DNA of 64,000 nt, from positions 13,508-77,507 of the forward strand of contig JAEZRV010000082.1 of the NCBI GenBank assembly GCA_023444055.1, given 5' to 3'. Origin of the DNA: Bacillota bacterium. GTDB lineage: Bacteria > Bacillota > Clostridia > Acetivibrionales > DSM-1351. A program made the position numbers and the translations under genes. Below are positions 26,949 through 35,677 of the stretch, one piece after another (position 1 is the first letter of the stretch; the number at the start of each line of letters is the position of its first letter). The notes under the pieces were generated by a model. It was not told the DNA's origin and ran no database searches. It worked only from the letters and a program-made list of their open reading frames with translations.

Positions 26949-26977
26949 TTGCATTATTTTTTTATTTATAGTAAAAT
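26949..26977 (+). promoter_or_regulatory. Promoter of tRNA-Leu
   Basis: TTGCAT (26949-26954) and TAAAAT (26972-26977) are 17 bp apart, and the tRNA begins 20 bp later. This is a good sigma-A-type promoter. Confidence 0.65.
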
Positions 26978-26996
26978 ACATATTGCACTTGCTTAT

Positions 26997-27083
26997 GCGG
27001 ATATGGCGGAATTGGCAGACGCGCATGGTTCAGGTCCATGTGAAAGCGATTTCATGCAGGTTCAAGTCCTGTTATCCGCACCA
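26997..27083 (+). tRNA. tRNA-Leu (CAG)
   Basis: A class II cloverleaf: acceptor GCGGATA/TATCCGC, A discriminator and encoded CCA, anticodon stem CATGG/CCATG with loop TTCAGGT giving anticodon CAG, a long variable arm (TGAAAGCGATTTCA) and GGTTCAAGTCC T arm. It reads CUG leucine codons. Confidence 0.97.
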
Positions 27084-27117
27084 AAAGAGTTTGAAAATCA
27101 TATTTTCAAACTCTTTT
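27083..27117. terminator. Terminator after tRNA-Leu
   Basis: AAAAGAGTTTGAAAAT pairs perfectly with ATTTTCAAACTCTTTT around CAT, directly after the tRNA CCA end. Both strands end in T tracts, so it can also serve the convergent cheR gene. Confidence 0.9.
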
Positions 27118-27149
27118 AATTTTATATCTAATCTATATAATTTAGAATC

Positions 27150-27935
27150 TCAAAATTTGAAATTATCCTGTTCCTTTTCATAGAAAAATGTTTTAATTGA
27201 TTTAAAGTTAAACTTATTCGCCATAATTAACTGCTCTGTGCTGCCAACAAATAGTATACCTTTTGGATTTAACGCCAAATTGAATTCCTTATAAATATCG
27301 TTTTTGGCTTCATCTGTAAAGTATATAAGTACATTTCTACATACAATTAAGTCAATACCTTTTGGATAAGTATCACGTAGAAGGTTAAATTGTTTAAATT
27401 CAACACAATTCTTTACTTCATCATTTACTTTATAGGTATCACCAATTACAGTAAAATATTTCGATTTCATCTCTTTAGGTAAATTATCTAAGCTTTTGGC
27501 AGAATACACGCCATTTTTAGCCTTTTCTAATGCTTCTAGATCAATATCTGTAGCAAGTATTTTAATAGAACTCAGTGGTAATAGTTTATTTAAAACCATT
27601 ACAAGAGTATATGGCTCATCGCCAGTAGAGCAAGCAGAACTCCAAATTGTAATTTTTTTCTTTCTACTTAAAAGCATAGGAAATACTTCTTTTTCAAGAA
27701 CCTCCCATTGGTCTGGATTTCTATAAAATTCTGAAACGTTAATAGTAAGATACGTGACAAACTCTTTTAATAAATCTTTATTTAGTTTCAAAGCTTGTAC
27801 ATAATCCGAATACGCATCAAAATTATTCTTTTTTATCAAAGCATCAATTCTTCTTTTCATCTGCTTCTCTTTATAAAGAGTTAGGTTGATTTTAGTAATC
27901 TTAAATACTTCTTCTTTAAATCCCTCGTAATCCAT
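27150..27935 (-). CDS. cheR: Chemotaxis protein methyltransferase CheR
   Basis: A 261-residue SAM-dependent methyltransferase that methylates glutamates of chemoreceptors. It has the N-terminal helical CheR domain (about 1-75) and the catalytic domain with SACSTGDEPYTL and ATDIDLEALEKA for SAM binding, then DLIVCRNVLIYF and LFVGSTEQL near the end. GAGGTG lies 8 nt before the ATG. It stands alone, away from any chemotaxis cluster visible here. Confidence 0.95.
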   Translation of the reverse strand: MDYEGFKEEVFKITKINLTLYKEKQMKRRIDALIKKNNFDAYSDYVQALKLNKDLLKEFVTYLTINVSEFYRNPDQWEVLEKEVFPMLLSRKKKITIWSSACSTGDEPYTLVMVLNKLLPLSSIKILATDIDLEALEKAKNGVYSAKSLDNLPKEMKSKYFTVIGDTYKVNDEVKNCVEFKQFNLLRDTYPKGIDLIVCRNVLIYFTDEAKNDIYKEFNLALNPKGILFVGSTEQLIMANKFNFKSIKTFFYEKEQDNFKF

Positions 27936-28013
27936 TAATATACCACCTCAAAATTTATATTCCAATTGGGGATAGCCTTTTTAATGCAGGTAAAATTGTT
28001 ATTCCTACATTTA

Positions 28014-28043
28014 AATAAGGATGTACCAAAGTACATCCTTATT
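28014..28043 (-). terminator. Terminator after ispH-S1
   Basis: AATAAGGATGTAC pairs perfectly with GTACATCCTTATT around a 4-nt loop, about 105 nt after the ispH-S1 stop codon. The T tract is weak on both strands. Confidence 0.65.
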
Positions 28044-28148
28044 CTTATTATAAATTCATTGTACACAATTTCTGTGTTTTGGCTTTGAAACCTTACATTT
28101 AATCTGATAAGTAATTATAGCCAACTTAAAACGTAATACTATATAAAA

Positions 28149-30176
28149 TTAGTCATTTAAACTTGTTAAATTGTCAGCTATGGTATTAGTCATATCTTCT
28201 TTATGCTCAGTTGGTAGCTCTTCTCCACTATTTTCAGCAACTTCCTCTTTCTTAGCTGCTCCAGCAGGGTCAATTGGATTTACTTCCTTAATACTGAGGC
28301 TAATCTTCTTAGCTTCTATATCAAGTTCAGTAATTTTTGCTTCAACCTGTTGACCAATTTTAAGAACATCTCCTGGTTTGCCTAATCTAACTGATGAAAT
28401 TTGTGAAATGTGAACAAGTCCGTCAATACCTTGCTCAATCTCAACAAAAGCACCAAATGGAACCAATCTAACTACCTTACCAGTTATAACATTTCCTACT
28501 TCATATTTTTTGATTGCATTAGTCCAAGGGTTATCCTCTTTCTTTTTAAATCCAAGTGAAATTCTCTTCTTATCTTTATCAAAATCAATAACTGAAACAG
28601 TTAATTCATCTCCAACTTTTACCACTTCAGATGGATGCTTAATCTTGTTCCAAGATAACTCTGATAAGTGAACTAGCCCATCTACACCACCGATGTCAAC
28701 AAATGCACCAAAGTCCATAAGGCTCTTAACTTGACCTTTATAAGTTTTACCAACTTCGATGTTATTCCATACTTCACTTGATGCAAATTCTTTGTTCTTC
28801 TCAATTATTATTCTTGAAGAACCAACTACTTTCCTTTTCTGTTTGTTAATCTCTATAATCTGAATTTGTAAAACTTGTTTAACATATGTTGATAAATCCT
28901 TTATAAATCTATCACTTATTTGGGATGCAGGTATAAATACCTTAACACCATGAGAATATCCAATTACACCGCCATTTACCTTTTCACTAATTTTAACAGC
29001 AATTGGTCTCTTATTTTCGAAAGCTTCTTCAAGGACTTCCCATCCCTTAACAGCATCAACTTTCTTTTTGCTTAGCATTACATTTCCTTCACCATCATTA
29101 ACTCTAACTACAAAAACATCAACTTCGTCTCCAACTTTAAGTGATTTTTCAGGATCAAAGTCTATTTCATCTGAGAACTCCTGCATTGGAATAATTCCAT
29201 CTGATTTGAAGCCCAAGTCAACATACACTTCATTTAAATTATATCCAATAATCCTTCCTTTTGTGATCTGACCCGTTGTCAAAGTCACTAACGAGCTTTC
29301 AAATGCATCAGCAAAGCTCATCTCTAAATCCTGTTTATCTAATTCACTCATGTTATGAATAACCTCCTTGATTACCCAGTCAGGTGTTGACGCCCCCGCA
29401 GTAATACCAATTTTTTTAATTTTTTTTATATCAACCGGTGGAATATCACTGGCTGTTTGTATTTTAAAGGTGTTTGGACAATTAGCTTTGCAAATTTCAT
29501 ATAGCTTATTGGTATTTGAACTATTTTCTCCTCCAATAACTAATACCATATCTACTTCTTTTGAAATTTTCTCAGCTTCTGCTTGTCTTTTGTCCGTTGC
29601 ATTACATATTGTATCAAATTTTAAAACATTTTTAAACCTTTTATTTAAACTCTGTATGATTTTTTCCCATTTTTTTCGAATAAATGTAGTTTGGGCTACT
29701 ACACAAATACTTTTTTGTATGTTCGGCAATGAATTTACCTGCTCAATACTGTCAATAATAAAAGCAGTATTATCGCACCAACCATTTATACCTATAATTT
29801 CAGGATGTGCTTTATCTCCAATTATCAAAATCTGACATCCTTCTTTATATTTTTCATTAACTAATCTTTGAATCTTTTCTACATATGGGCATGTGGCATT
29901 TACTACTTCTATGCCTTTCGTTTTAAATTCCGAAATAACATTAGATCCAACCCCATGAGCTCTAATAACAACCTTTGAAGATGCTGATGCCTGTTCAGAC
30001 GAATCAATAACTGTTATTCCATATTCCTCTAACCTATTTACCACTTGCTCATTATGAATTATAGGTCCAAGAGTATATATTTTACTGTCATTATTTTTAG
30101 TTAAATCAAAAGCTATTTTAACAGCATTATTTACACCAAAACAAAAACCAGCAGTTTCTGCTACAACTAAATGCAT
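28149..30176 (-). CDS. ispH: IspH reductase fused to ribosomal protein S1-like domains
   Basis: A 675-residue fusion. Residues 1-285 are 4-hydroxy-3-methylbut-2-enyl diphosphate reductase, last step of the MEP isoprenoid pathway, with the three iron-sulfur cysteines in AGFCFGV (C12), NATCPYV and TICNATDKRQ. Residues about 300-640 hold four S1 RNA-binding repeats (for example GQVKSLMDFGAFVDIGGVDG), and an acidic tail follows. This fusion is known in Clostridia and replaces separate ispH and rpsA genes. The ATG at 30176 gives the usual IspH N-terminus MHLVVAETAGFCFGV; its SD is 60 nt upstream, across a hairpin. Confidence 0.95.
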   Translation of the reverse strand: MHLVVAETAGFCFGVNNAVKIAFDLTKNNDSKIYTLGPIIHNEQVVNRLEEYGITVIDSSEQASASSKVVIRAHGVGSNVISEFKTKGIEVVNATCPYVEKIQRLVNEKYKEGCQILIIGDKAHPEIIGINGWCDNTAFIIDSIEQVNSLPNIQKSICVVAQTTFIRKKWEKIIQSLNKRFKNVLKFDTICNATDKRQAEAEKISKEVDMVLVIGGENSSNTNKLYEICKANCPNTFKIQTASDIPPVDIKKIKKIGITAGASTPDWVIKEVIHNMSELDKQDLEMSFADAFESSLVTLTTGQITKGRIIGYNLNEVYVDLGFKSDGIIPMQEFSDEIDFDPEKSLKVGDEVDVFVVRVNDGEGNVMLSKKKVDAVKGWEVLEEAFENKRPIAVKISEKVNGGVIGYSHGVKVFIPASQISDRFIKDLSTYVKQVLQIQIIEINKQKRKVVGSSRIIIEKNKEFASSEVWNNIEVGKTYKGQVKSLMDFGAFVDIGGVDGLVHLSELSWNKIKHPSEVVKVGDELTVSVIDFDKDKKRISLGFKKKEDNPWTNAIKKYEVGNVITGKVVRLVPFGAFVEIEQGIDGLVHISQISSVRLGKPGDVLKIGQQVEAKITELDIEAKKISLSIKEVNPIDPAGAAKKEEVAENSGEELPTEHKEDMTNTIADNLTSLND

Positions 30177-30240
30177 TGTTCTTGATGTCCACACCAAGTA
30201 CTAAAACTACAATAAGATATTGGCATGAACATAATCCCCC
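30177..30240 (-). promoter_or_regulatory. SD-hairpin-AUG leader of ispH-S1
   Basis: GGGGG (30236-30240) is followed after 5 nt by GTTCATGCCAA, which pairs over 11 positions, including wobbles, with TTGGTGTGGAC (30187-30197 complement). The ATG lies 10 nt after the stem. The stem sequence differs from the murD one but keeps the GCCA core. Confidence 0.6.
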
Positions 30241-30342
30241 TTTTATTTAAATAAATTCTTCTAACTTAAGTATCAAACATAGGCTCTATCGCTTCAAATA
30301 AGTAAGTATATAGAGTTATAAAACTAAGATAGCCTTTAGATT

Positions 30343-31020
30343 CTATTTGTTAGTATAGCAATAGTTATTGTAAAAATACATAATTCTATCAACAACATCA
30401 TCTATTGTCATTGAAGTTGAATCAACTTCAATTGCATCTGCTACTTTAACAAGCGGTGCAAACGCTCTAGAGCTATCATTATTATCTCTAAGTATCATAT
30501 CGGCTTTAACATCATTTAAATTAACATTTTGTCCCTTTTGTAACAGCTCTTCATACCTTCGTCTAGCTCTCTCGTCTACTGACGCCGTTAAAAATATTTT
30601 TAAATCTGCATTTGGCAATACATATGATCCGATGTCTCGACCATCCATAACCACATCCTTATCAGTAGCAATTTTGCGCTGAAGGTCAACCAATTTTAAT
30701 CTTACCTCTTTAAAAACAGCAACACTTGATGCTCCAGCAGATACTTCTGGAGTTCTAATTGCCTCTGAGACATCAATACCATCAAGAAATATCTTCTGAG
30801 TATTATTTTCATGTGATATAGTTATATCAATATTCTCTATCATGTTTGCTAAATCTTTTTGTGAATTGGTATCAATGCCTAAATTTATTGCTTTTAAAGC
30901 AACAGCTCTATACATTGCCCCTGTATCCAAGTAAATAAATCCAAGATTTGCAGAAACTTTTTTCGCAATAGTGCTTTTACCTGCCCCAGCTGGTCCATCA
31001 ATAGCTATACTTTTTGACAT
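30343..31020 (-). CDS. cmk: Cytidylate kinase
   Basis: A 225-residue CMP/dCMP kinase. P-loop GPAGAGKST at residues 8-16, YLDTGAMYRA, the CMP-binding DGRDIGSYVLP motif, and FLTASVDERARRR in the lid region all match. The ATG lacks an adjacent SD; GGAGGTG lies about 58 nt upstream across a hairpin. It follows the aroH-type gene on the same strand and precedes ispH-S1, an order typical of Clostridia. Confidence 0.96.
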   Translation of the reverse strand: MSKSIAIDGPAGAGKSTIAKKVSANLGFIYLDTGAMYRAVALKAINLGIDTNSQKDLANMIENIDITISHENNTQKIFLDGIDVSEAIRTPEVSAGASSVAVFKEVRLKLVDLQRKIATDKDVVMDGRDIGSYVLPNADLKIFLTASVDERARRRYEELLQKGQNVNLNDVKADMILRDNNDSSRAFAPLVKVADAIEVDSTSMTIDDVVDRIMYFYNNYCYTNK

Positions 31021-31084
31021 ATATGATCCATGTCTATTTTTTCATAAATTTATATAAAAGAAATGACACGAACTGTACACCTCC
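31021..31084 (-). promoter_or_regulatory. SD-hairpin-AUG leader of cmk
   Basis: GGAGGTG (31078-31084) is followed by GTTCGTGTC (31065-31073 complement), which pairs over 9 positions, three of them G-U, with GACATGGAT (31026-31034 complement). The ATG follows 5 nt after the stem. Confidence 0.55.
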
Positions 31085-31139
31085 AATATTAATTGTATTG
31101 ATTTTATCATAATAAATATAGTTCTGTATTTTATAAGTT

Positions 31140-31499
31140 TTAATCTATATCAGGTCTTAAAACTGTTGCACCCTTTAAAAAAACATGCTTAATTTCATTA
31201 TTAGTCTTTTCAGTATTAAAATGAATTAATACTCTGACACAGCTTTGTAAGCTGCCAGGTACATCTATTTCATTTGTACACAATAACGAAATATCCTTCC
31301 AGCCAATTTCTCTAGCAGCAATTGCTGGAAATGTTGCATTTAAGTCATTGGTAACAGAAAAAATTGCACTGATAACACTTGATTCCTCTAATTCATTCCT
31401 CTTAATTATTTCTACAAGAAGCTCATTTGTTCCTTCTAAAATAGATTTTTTTGTATTTTCAGAAACAGTTATCGCCCCTCTTATAGCTCTTACAAACAT
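31140..31499 (-). CDS. aroH: Chorismate mutase, AroH type
   Basis: A 119-residue monofunctional chorismate mutase of the Bacillus AroH fold, converting chorismate to prephenate. AIRGAITVSENTK at the N-terminus, SVISAIFSVTNDLNATFPA, the active-site arginine in FVRAIRG and QSCVRVLIHFN fit the family. Start is the ATG at 31499, 3-8 nt after GGAGGG; an upstream TTG is not SD-served. No other aromatic biosynthesis gene is adjacent. Confidence 0.93.
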   Translation of the reverse strand: MFVRAIRGAITVSENTKKSILEGTNELLVEIIKRNELEESSVISAIFSVTNDLNATFPAIAAREIGWKDISLLCTNEIDVPGSLQSCVRVLIHFNTEKTNNEIKHVFLKGATVLRPDID

Positions 31500-31652
31500 C
31501 AAACCCTCCACCCTCAATATTTGCCATTAAAAATGTATTCATAAAACAGTATCTTACTTATACATATCTATAACGTAATTAATGTGGTTTATAACCACTT
31601 CAACAAAACTGGCAACATTGTATATAAATTTAGCTAAAACAGTATAATTTAT

Positions 31653-32081
31653 CTATACGACTCTATGTCCTAGTCCAATTGCTACTTCATTTAAGTTTAG
31701 CAAGCCTATTCCAAAAAATACTGCCACACAAATGTGGTCTTTATATCTCGCTATGCCTATCTTTCCACCTACATTCAATCCGATGGCTTTTGGCATTATC
31801 TGGGATATCGCTTCCCTTGTTGCCCCTGCAACAGCGCCCTGTTCAGCATGACTTTCAGATATAACACCCTCTCGCTTGGAAGCTACGACTGCTCTTTCAA
31901 CTATCTTCATAACAGATGAAATAAATTCACCTCCATAATCAACAGCGGCAGATTGTATGCCAATTTGATTAAACTCCGTCTGAAGTTTCTTTTCCGAAGA
32001 CCTATCATTAGTTAGAGCTATCCTTATAGCAGCACTAGAAATATCTTTACTACCATATATATACTCTTCGTCAGCTTTCAT
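31653..32081 (-). CDS. HutP family RNA-binding protein
   Basis: A 142-residue HutP homologue. In Bacillus, HutP is a hexameric L-histidine- and Mg-dependent antiterminator of the hut operon. The conserved SHAEQGAVAGATREAISQ block, GLNVGGKIGIAR and the C-terminal GIGLLNLNEVAIGLGHR are present. No histidine-utilisation gene is in the window, so the target here is unknown, as for many clostridial HutP genes. GGGAGG precedes the ATG. A terminator-like hairpin lies 40 nt upstream. Confidence 0.92.
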   Translation of the reverse strand: MKADEEYIYGSKDISSAAIRIALTNDRSSEKKLQTEFNQIGIQSAAVDYGGEFISSVMKIVERAVVASKREGVISESHAEQGAVAGATREAISQIMPKAIGLNVGGKIGIARYKDHICVAVFFGIGLLNLNEVAIGLGHRVV

Positions 32082-32118
32082 CTTTATCCTCCCGAATAGT
32101 ATTTTGTTATATACAACA

Positions 32119-32150
32119 AAAAACCTATAAAAAATATTATATAGGTTTTT
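32119..32150 (-). terminator. Terminator upstream of the HutP gene
   Basis: AAAAACCTATA pairs with TATAGGTTTTT around a 10-nt loop, followed by TTTTTTGTTG on the minus strand. It ends the flavoprotein/unknown-protein transcript 38 nt before the HutP start, a position where it could also attenuate hutP. Confidence 0.75.
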
Positions 32151-32192
32151 CTTTTATAAAACAATCTTAAAACATAATATATTAATGGTTTA

Positions 32193-32675
32193 TTAATAAA
32201 TTCGTACTGTTACTAACTTCTGTATATTTGATTCAATCTTTGCTACAGAATCAGCACATTCACTACTTATATTTTTAGACATTGAATCAACCTTTATAAT
32301 ATGCCCTGTCAAGCTATGTGTACCATCAATTTCAATAACATCTCCATCATTGACGTTAACATTCATTGCGAGATATTCAAACATCGCTACAGAATCACCA
32401 TTAACTAATATTTGTACAGTTGGGTCAGGTTCTGAACCAATCATTTTTAGTGTTATTTGACCTTTCTTGTAAAGATAATCATCTTTGCTTAAAGGTTCCC
32501 CAATACTTTTATCTGTCAAGTTAAAATTGTCTCTAATGGATGGTACTAGCATTATTGTTTGAATAGAAACTAGAATAATAAAGCTCAATATGCAAGTACC
32601 AAAAAGTATATCTTCAAATATTCTAGTTTTCTCTTTTTTCTTTTTTGTACTCCTTTTTGAAAATTCAATTTTCAT
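32193..32675 (-). CDS. Single-span membrane protein of unknown function
   Basis: A 160-residue protein not recognised. A basic N-terminus (SKRSTKKKKEK) precedes one transmembrane helix (about 22-44), and the C-terminal 110 residues are predicted outside, with DPTVQILVNGDSVAMFEYL and a final SKNISSECADSVAKIESNIQKL. Start is placed at 32675, 7 nt after AGGGG; an ATG 6 nt upstream is too close to the SD. It is 95 bp downstream of the flavoprotein gene and likely shares its transcript. Confidence 0.7.
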   Translation of the reverse strand: MKIEFSKRSTKKKKEKTRIFEDILFGTCILSFIILVSIQTIMLVPSIRDNFNLTDKSIGEPLSKDDYLYKKGQITLKMIGSEPDPTVQILVNGDSVAMFEYLAMNVNVNDGDVIEIDGTHSLTGHIIKVDSMSKNISSECADSVAKIESNIQKLVTVRIY

Positions 32676-32770
32676 TTGCATGCCCCTAATTTGTATATTT
32701 AACAACATTCATTTATAATTATGTACAAATATTAGGCATCTTACTCACAATTTCCAATTTTCTATTAAAT

Positions 32771-34015
32771 TTAGCTTTCATTATTACAGCTCATTCCAGC
32801 TAAATAACCAGTAGAAAAAGCTATAGTAAGGTTAAATCCACCAGTATAAGCATCTACATCAATTACCTCACCAGCAAAGAATAAACCTTTCACTTTCTTA
32901 GATTCCATAGTAGATGGATTAATTTCATTCGTTTTTATTCCACCGGCAGTGACTATTGCCTCTTTTATTGGTCTAGCAGCAATAATTGTAGCCTCTAGTC
33001 CTTTTAAAAGAACTACCAACCTTTTTCTTTCTTCCTTTGTAATCTGATTAACAGCCTTTTCAGGATTAATTCCAGACAAATATACTATAACAGAAATTAG
33101 TTTTTGAGGCAGTAAGTCATCTAACGAATTTTTAAACTGCTTCCTCGTATATTTTTCAAAGTCCCTTTGGATTCTCTCATCTAGTTTTTCTTCAGAAAGT
33201 GCCGGCTTCAAGTCTATCAAGAGCTTAATATCTTTGAAGTCATACGAAAGAAGATGCCTGCTTGCACTCAGTATTACAGGCCCTGAAACACCAAAATGAG
33301 TAAAAATCATTTCACCAAAATCATTATATATTTCTTTACCATTTTTATTTTTAAATGTCACAGCAACATTTTTTAATGATAAGCCTTGTAATTCCTTTAT
33401 CCATGACTCTTTTGTAACCAGCGGAACTAATGATGGCTTTAATGGCGTTATTGTATGACCTAGCCTTCTTGCCATCTCATAACCATCTCCGGTTGACCCT
33501 GTTCCAGGATAAGACATTCCTCCAACCGCAAGAATTACCGAGTTTGCTTCCATAATACTACCATTTATTCGTTCTACTCCAATTACTTTCCCATCCTGTG
33601 TTAGTATTTTTTTTACGGCAGATTCCGTCATAACCTTAACATTATTTTTATTTATAAATGTTTGAAGTGCATGCATTACATCCTTAGCAGAATCAGATAC
33701 AGGAAATACTCTTTCACCACGTTCAACCTTCGTTTTAACACCAAGATCATTTATAAAATCTATTAAATCCTGATTAGAAAAGGAATAGAAAGCTGAGTAG
33801 AGAAAATTTCCATTTCCCGGTGTATTCTCTATAAGTCCCTCAATGTCTGTGGCATTAGTTATATTACATCTTCCCTTACCAGATATAAGTAATTTCTTCC
33901 CAAGCCTTTCATTCTTCTCCAGCAATACAACTTCGTTGCCCCTTTGTGCTGCTATACCTGCAGCCATAATACCTGCAGGCCCTCCACCAATAACTATTAC
34001 TTTATTTTGAACCAT
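32771..34015 (-). CDS. HI0933-like FAD-dependent oxidoreductase
   Basis: A 414-residue flavoprotein of the HI0933/BaiN-like family. FAD-binding motifs are GGGPAGIMAAGIAAQRG at the N-terminus, LEKNERLGKKLLISGKGRCN, AVGGMSYPGTGSTGDG and the C-terminal FFAGEVIDVDAYTGGFN. The substrate is unknown; relatives in gut clostridia reduce steroid intermediates but most members are uncharacterised. GGAAGG precedes the ATG. Downstream is the small membrane protein gene. Confidence 0.92.
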   Translation of the reverse strand: MVQNKVIVIGGGPAGIMAAGIAAQRGNEVVLLEKNERLGKKLLISGKGRCNITNATDIEGLIENTPGNGNFLYSAFYSFSNQDLIDFINDLGVKTKVERGERVFPVSDSAKDVMHALQTFINKNNVKVMTESAVKKILTQDGKVIGVERINGSIMEANSVILAVGGMSYPGTGSTGDGYEMARRLGHTITPLKPSLVPLVTKESWIKELQGLSLKNVAVTFKNKNGKEIYNDFGEMIFTHFGVSGPVILSASRHLLSYDFKDIKLLIDLKPALSEEKLDERIQRDFEKYTRKQFKNSLDDLLPQKLISVIVYLSGINPEKAVNQITKEERKRLVVLLKGLEATIIAARPIKEAIVTAGGIKTNEINPSTMESKKVKGLFFAGEVIDVDAYTGGFNLTIAFSTGYLAGMSCNNES

Positions 34016-34118
34016 AGATATCCTTCCGAAATTCTTTTATGTACTTAAATTTAACCTCACAATTTGTGCTTTTCTACATTTGCACTTACTGTATTTACAC
34101 TTCTCTGTATTTATACTT

Positions 34119-35009
34119 CTATAATTTTGTGTCGTGATTATCCTCTTTATCATACACATTATATTCATCCCAAACTTTTTCAAGATGTTCAAATGTACTA
34201 TACACTTCATCCTTTCGTCTCATACCTATTGTTGCAATTAGTGCATTAATCACACTAAGAGGAGCAACAAGCGAATCAACAAATGATGCCATATCACTTC
34301 TTGCAAGTAGTGACATATCTGTGCATTGTGCAACAGGAGACTCAATACTATCTGTTACTGCAATTGTTTTAGCACCTTGAGCTTTCGCAAACTGTAATGC
34401 TTTAATTGTCCTTTTTGAATATCGAGGATAGCTTATACCAATAACAACATCTCCTACTTGGGCTCTCATTATCTGTTCAAACATTTCACTAACGCTTGTT
34501 GTATGAACAAGTCTAACATTATCAAAAATTAAATTGAAGTAAAAACCAAGAAAACTTGCAAGAGTAGCTGAGCTTCTTACTCCAAGAATAAATATTCTCT
34601 TTGCACCTAAAATAGTCTCAACTACATTATTAAAATCATCAAGATCCATTTGTTCAAGTGTAATCTTTATCTTCTCTATATCCGATTGTAATACACTTTT
34701 TAAAACATTATCCTCATTTATTCTATTTGAAGACACCTCTATTCTCTGAACAGAAGTTAGCTTGCTCTTTATAAGCTCCTGAAGCACCTTTTGAAGCTTT
34801 GGATAACCATCATAGCCTAATTCGATTGCAAATCTTACAACCGTTGATTCACTTACACCAACTATTTCACCGAGTCTGGCTGCTGTAAGATATGCTGCCT
34901 TGTCATAGTGGTCAACAATATAATTGGCAATAAGCTTCTGTCCCTTGCTAAACCCATCATATCTCTGTTGAATTAAGTTTAATAAATCATTACTCTTTTG
35001 TGGACTCAT
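34119..35009 (-). CDS. RpiR/MurR family transcriptional regulator
   Basis: A 296-residue regulator with an N-terminal helix-turn-helix (RpiR type, about 1-77; TAARLGEIVGVSESTVVRFAIELGYDGYP) and a C-terminal SIS sugar-phosphate-binding domain (about 120-260; RIFILGVRSSATLASF and VIGISYPRYSKRTIKA). Such proteins control sugar-phosphate or amino-sugar catabolism in response to the bound ligand. No target sugar operon is adjacent. Its SD is weak (GGTGAC). Confidence 0.93.
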   Translation of the reverse strand: MSPQKSNDLLNLIQQRYDGFSKGQKLIANYIVDHYDKAAYLTAARLGEIVGVSESTVVRFAIELGYDGYPKLQKVLQELIKSKLTSVQRIEVSSNRINEDNVLKSVLQSDIEKIKITLEQMDLDDFNNVVETILGAKRIFILGVRSSATLASFLGFYFNLIFDNVRLVHTTSVSEMFEQIMRAQVGDVVIGISYPRYSKRTIKALQFAKAQGAKTIAVTDSIESPVAQCTDMSLLARSDMASFVDSLVAPLSVINALIATIGMRRKDEVYSTFEHLEKVWDEYNVYDKEDNHDTKL

Positions 35010-35388
35010 AACGTCACCAGCCTAAAATTTTAATGTAATATATTCAAAGCTATCTACTAATAGCCTTATAACGCATAGTAAGCTTTGCTATAATCAATTT
35101 TCATTAGTCTTTTATTTTAAAGAAATAAATAGACTATTAAAATATTAGAGGGAGCAAAACTCCCTCTAAATATAAATTTAATTTTAAATTAATTTTAATA
35201 AATACATTTTACCTTTTTGCAAGATAAAAATCAAGCACTTGCAAAATAATGTTAATAAAGAGTATATATTTTGATTACTATACCATTCTACATTAAATAA
35301 TATTATTAACCTTGTTTTTAAAGTTTCATTATTAAATATTGCAAATTAGTATAAGTATCACATATAAATCAAAAATCTACTAATAATA
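35010..35388. other. Gene-free stretch with a GAGGGAG hairpin and a MITE end remnant
   Basis: TTAGAGGGAG/CTCCCTCTAA around CAAAA (35146-35170) is a strong hairpin, but no gene on either strand ends into it. GCAAATTAGTATAAG at 35341-35355 matches the right end of the adjacent MITE and looks like a remnant of another copy. No ORF is credible. Confidence 0.5.
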
Positions 35389-35643
35389 ATACTATTTCGC
35401 ATTTAAAATATAGGAAACGATATTTTAAATCACCGCTTGATGCGGTGCGCTGCATATGCAGCGGCTCATAGCTTGAAAAAATGCGAAGTTTACATTTCAT
35501 GCATTAATCATTCTCTTCGCATATTATAAAGCTGCGTGCAGCTTTTTGTGTATTTGAGCAATCAAGCAATGGCGAGCTTCGCTCCATAGCCGCAGATGCG
35601 ACAATTAAAAATGTGATAACACATTTTCAATGCAAATTAGTAT
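35389..35643 (+). mobile_element. MITE-like element, full copy 2 (255 bp)
   Basis: It has the same ends (ATACTATTTCGCATTTAAAAT left; complement of ATACTAATTTGCATTGAAAAT right), length and order of internal hairpins as copy 1, with roughly 85% identity. Between the copies some hairpin arms change together (cgcttgatgcg against ctgcttacgcag), so the hairpins are kept. It ends 34 bp before the next start codon. Confidence 0.8.
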
Positions 35644-35677
35644 AAAAATAAGCAATTCATTTTTATTAGGAGTTTCT

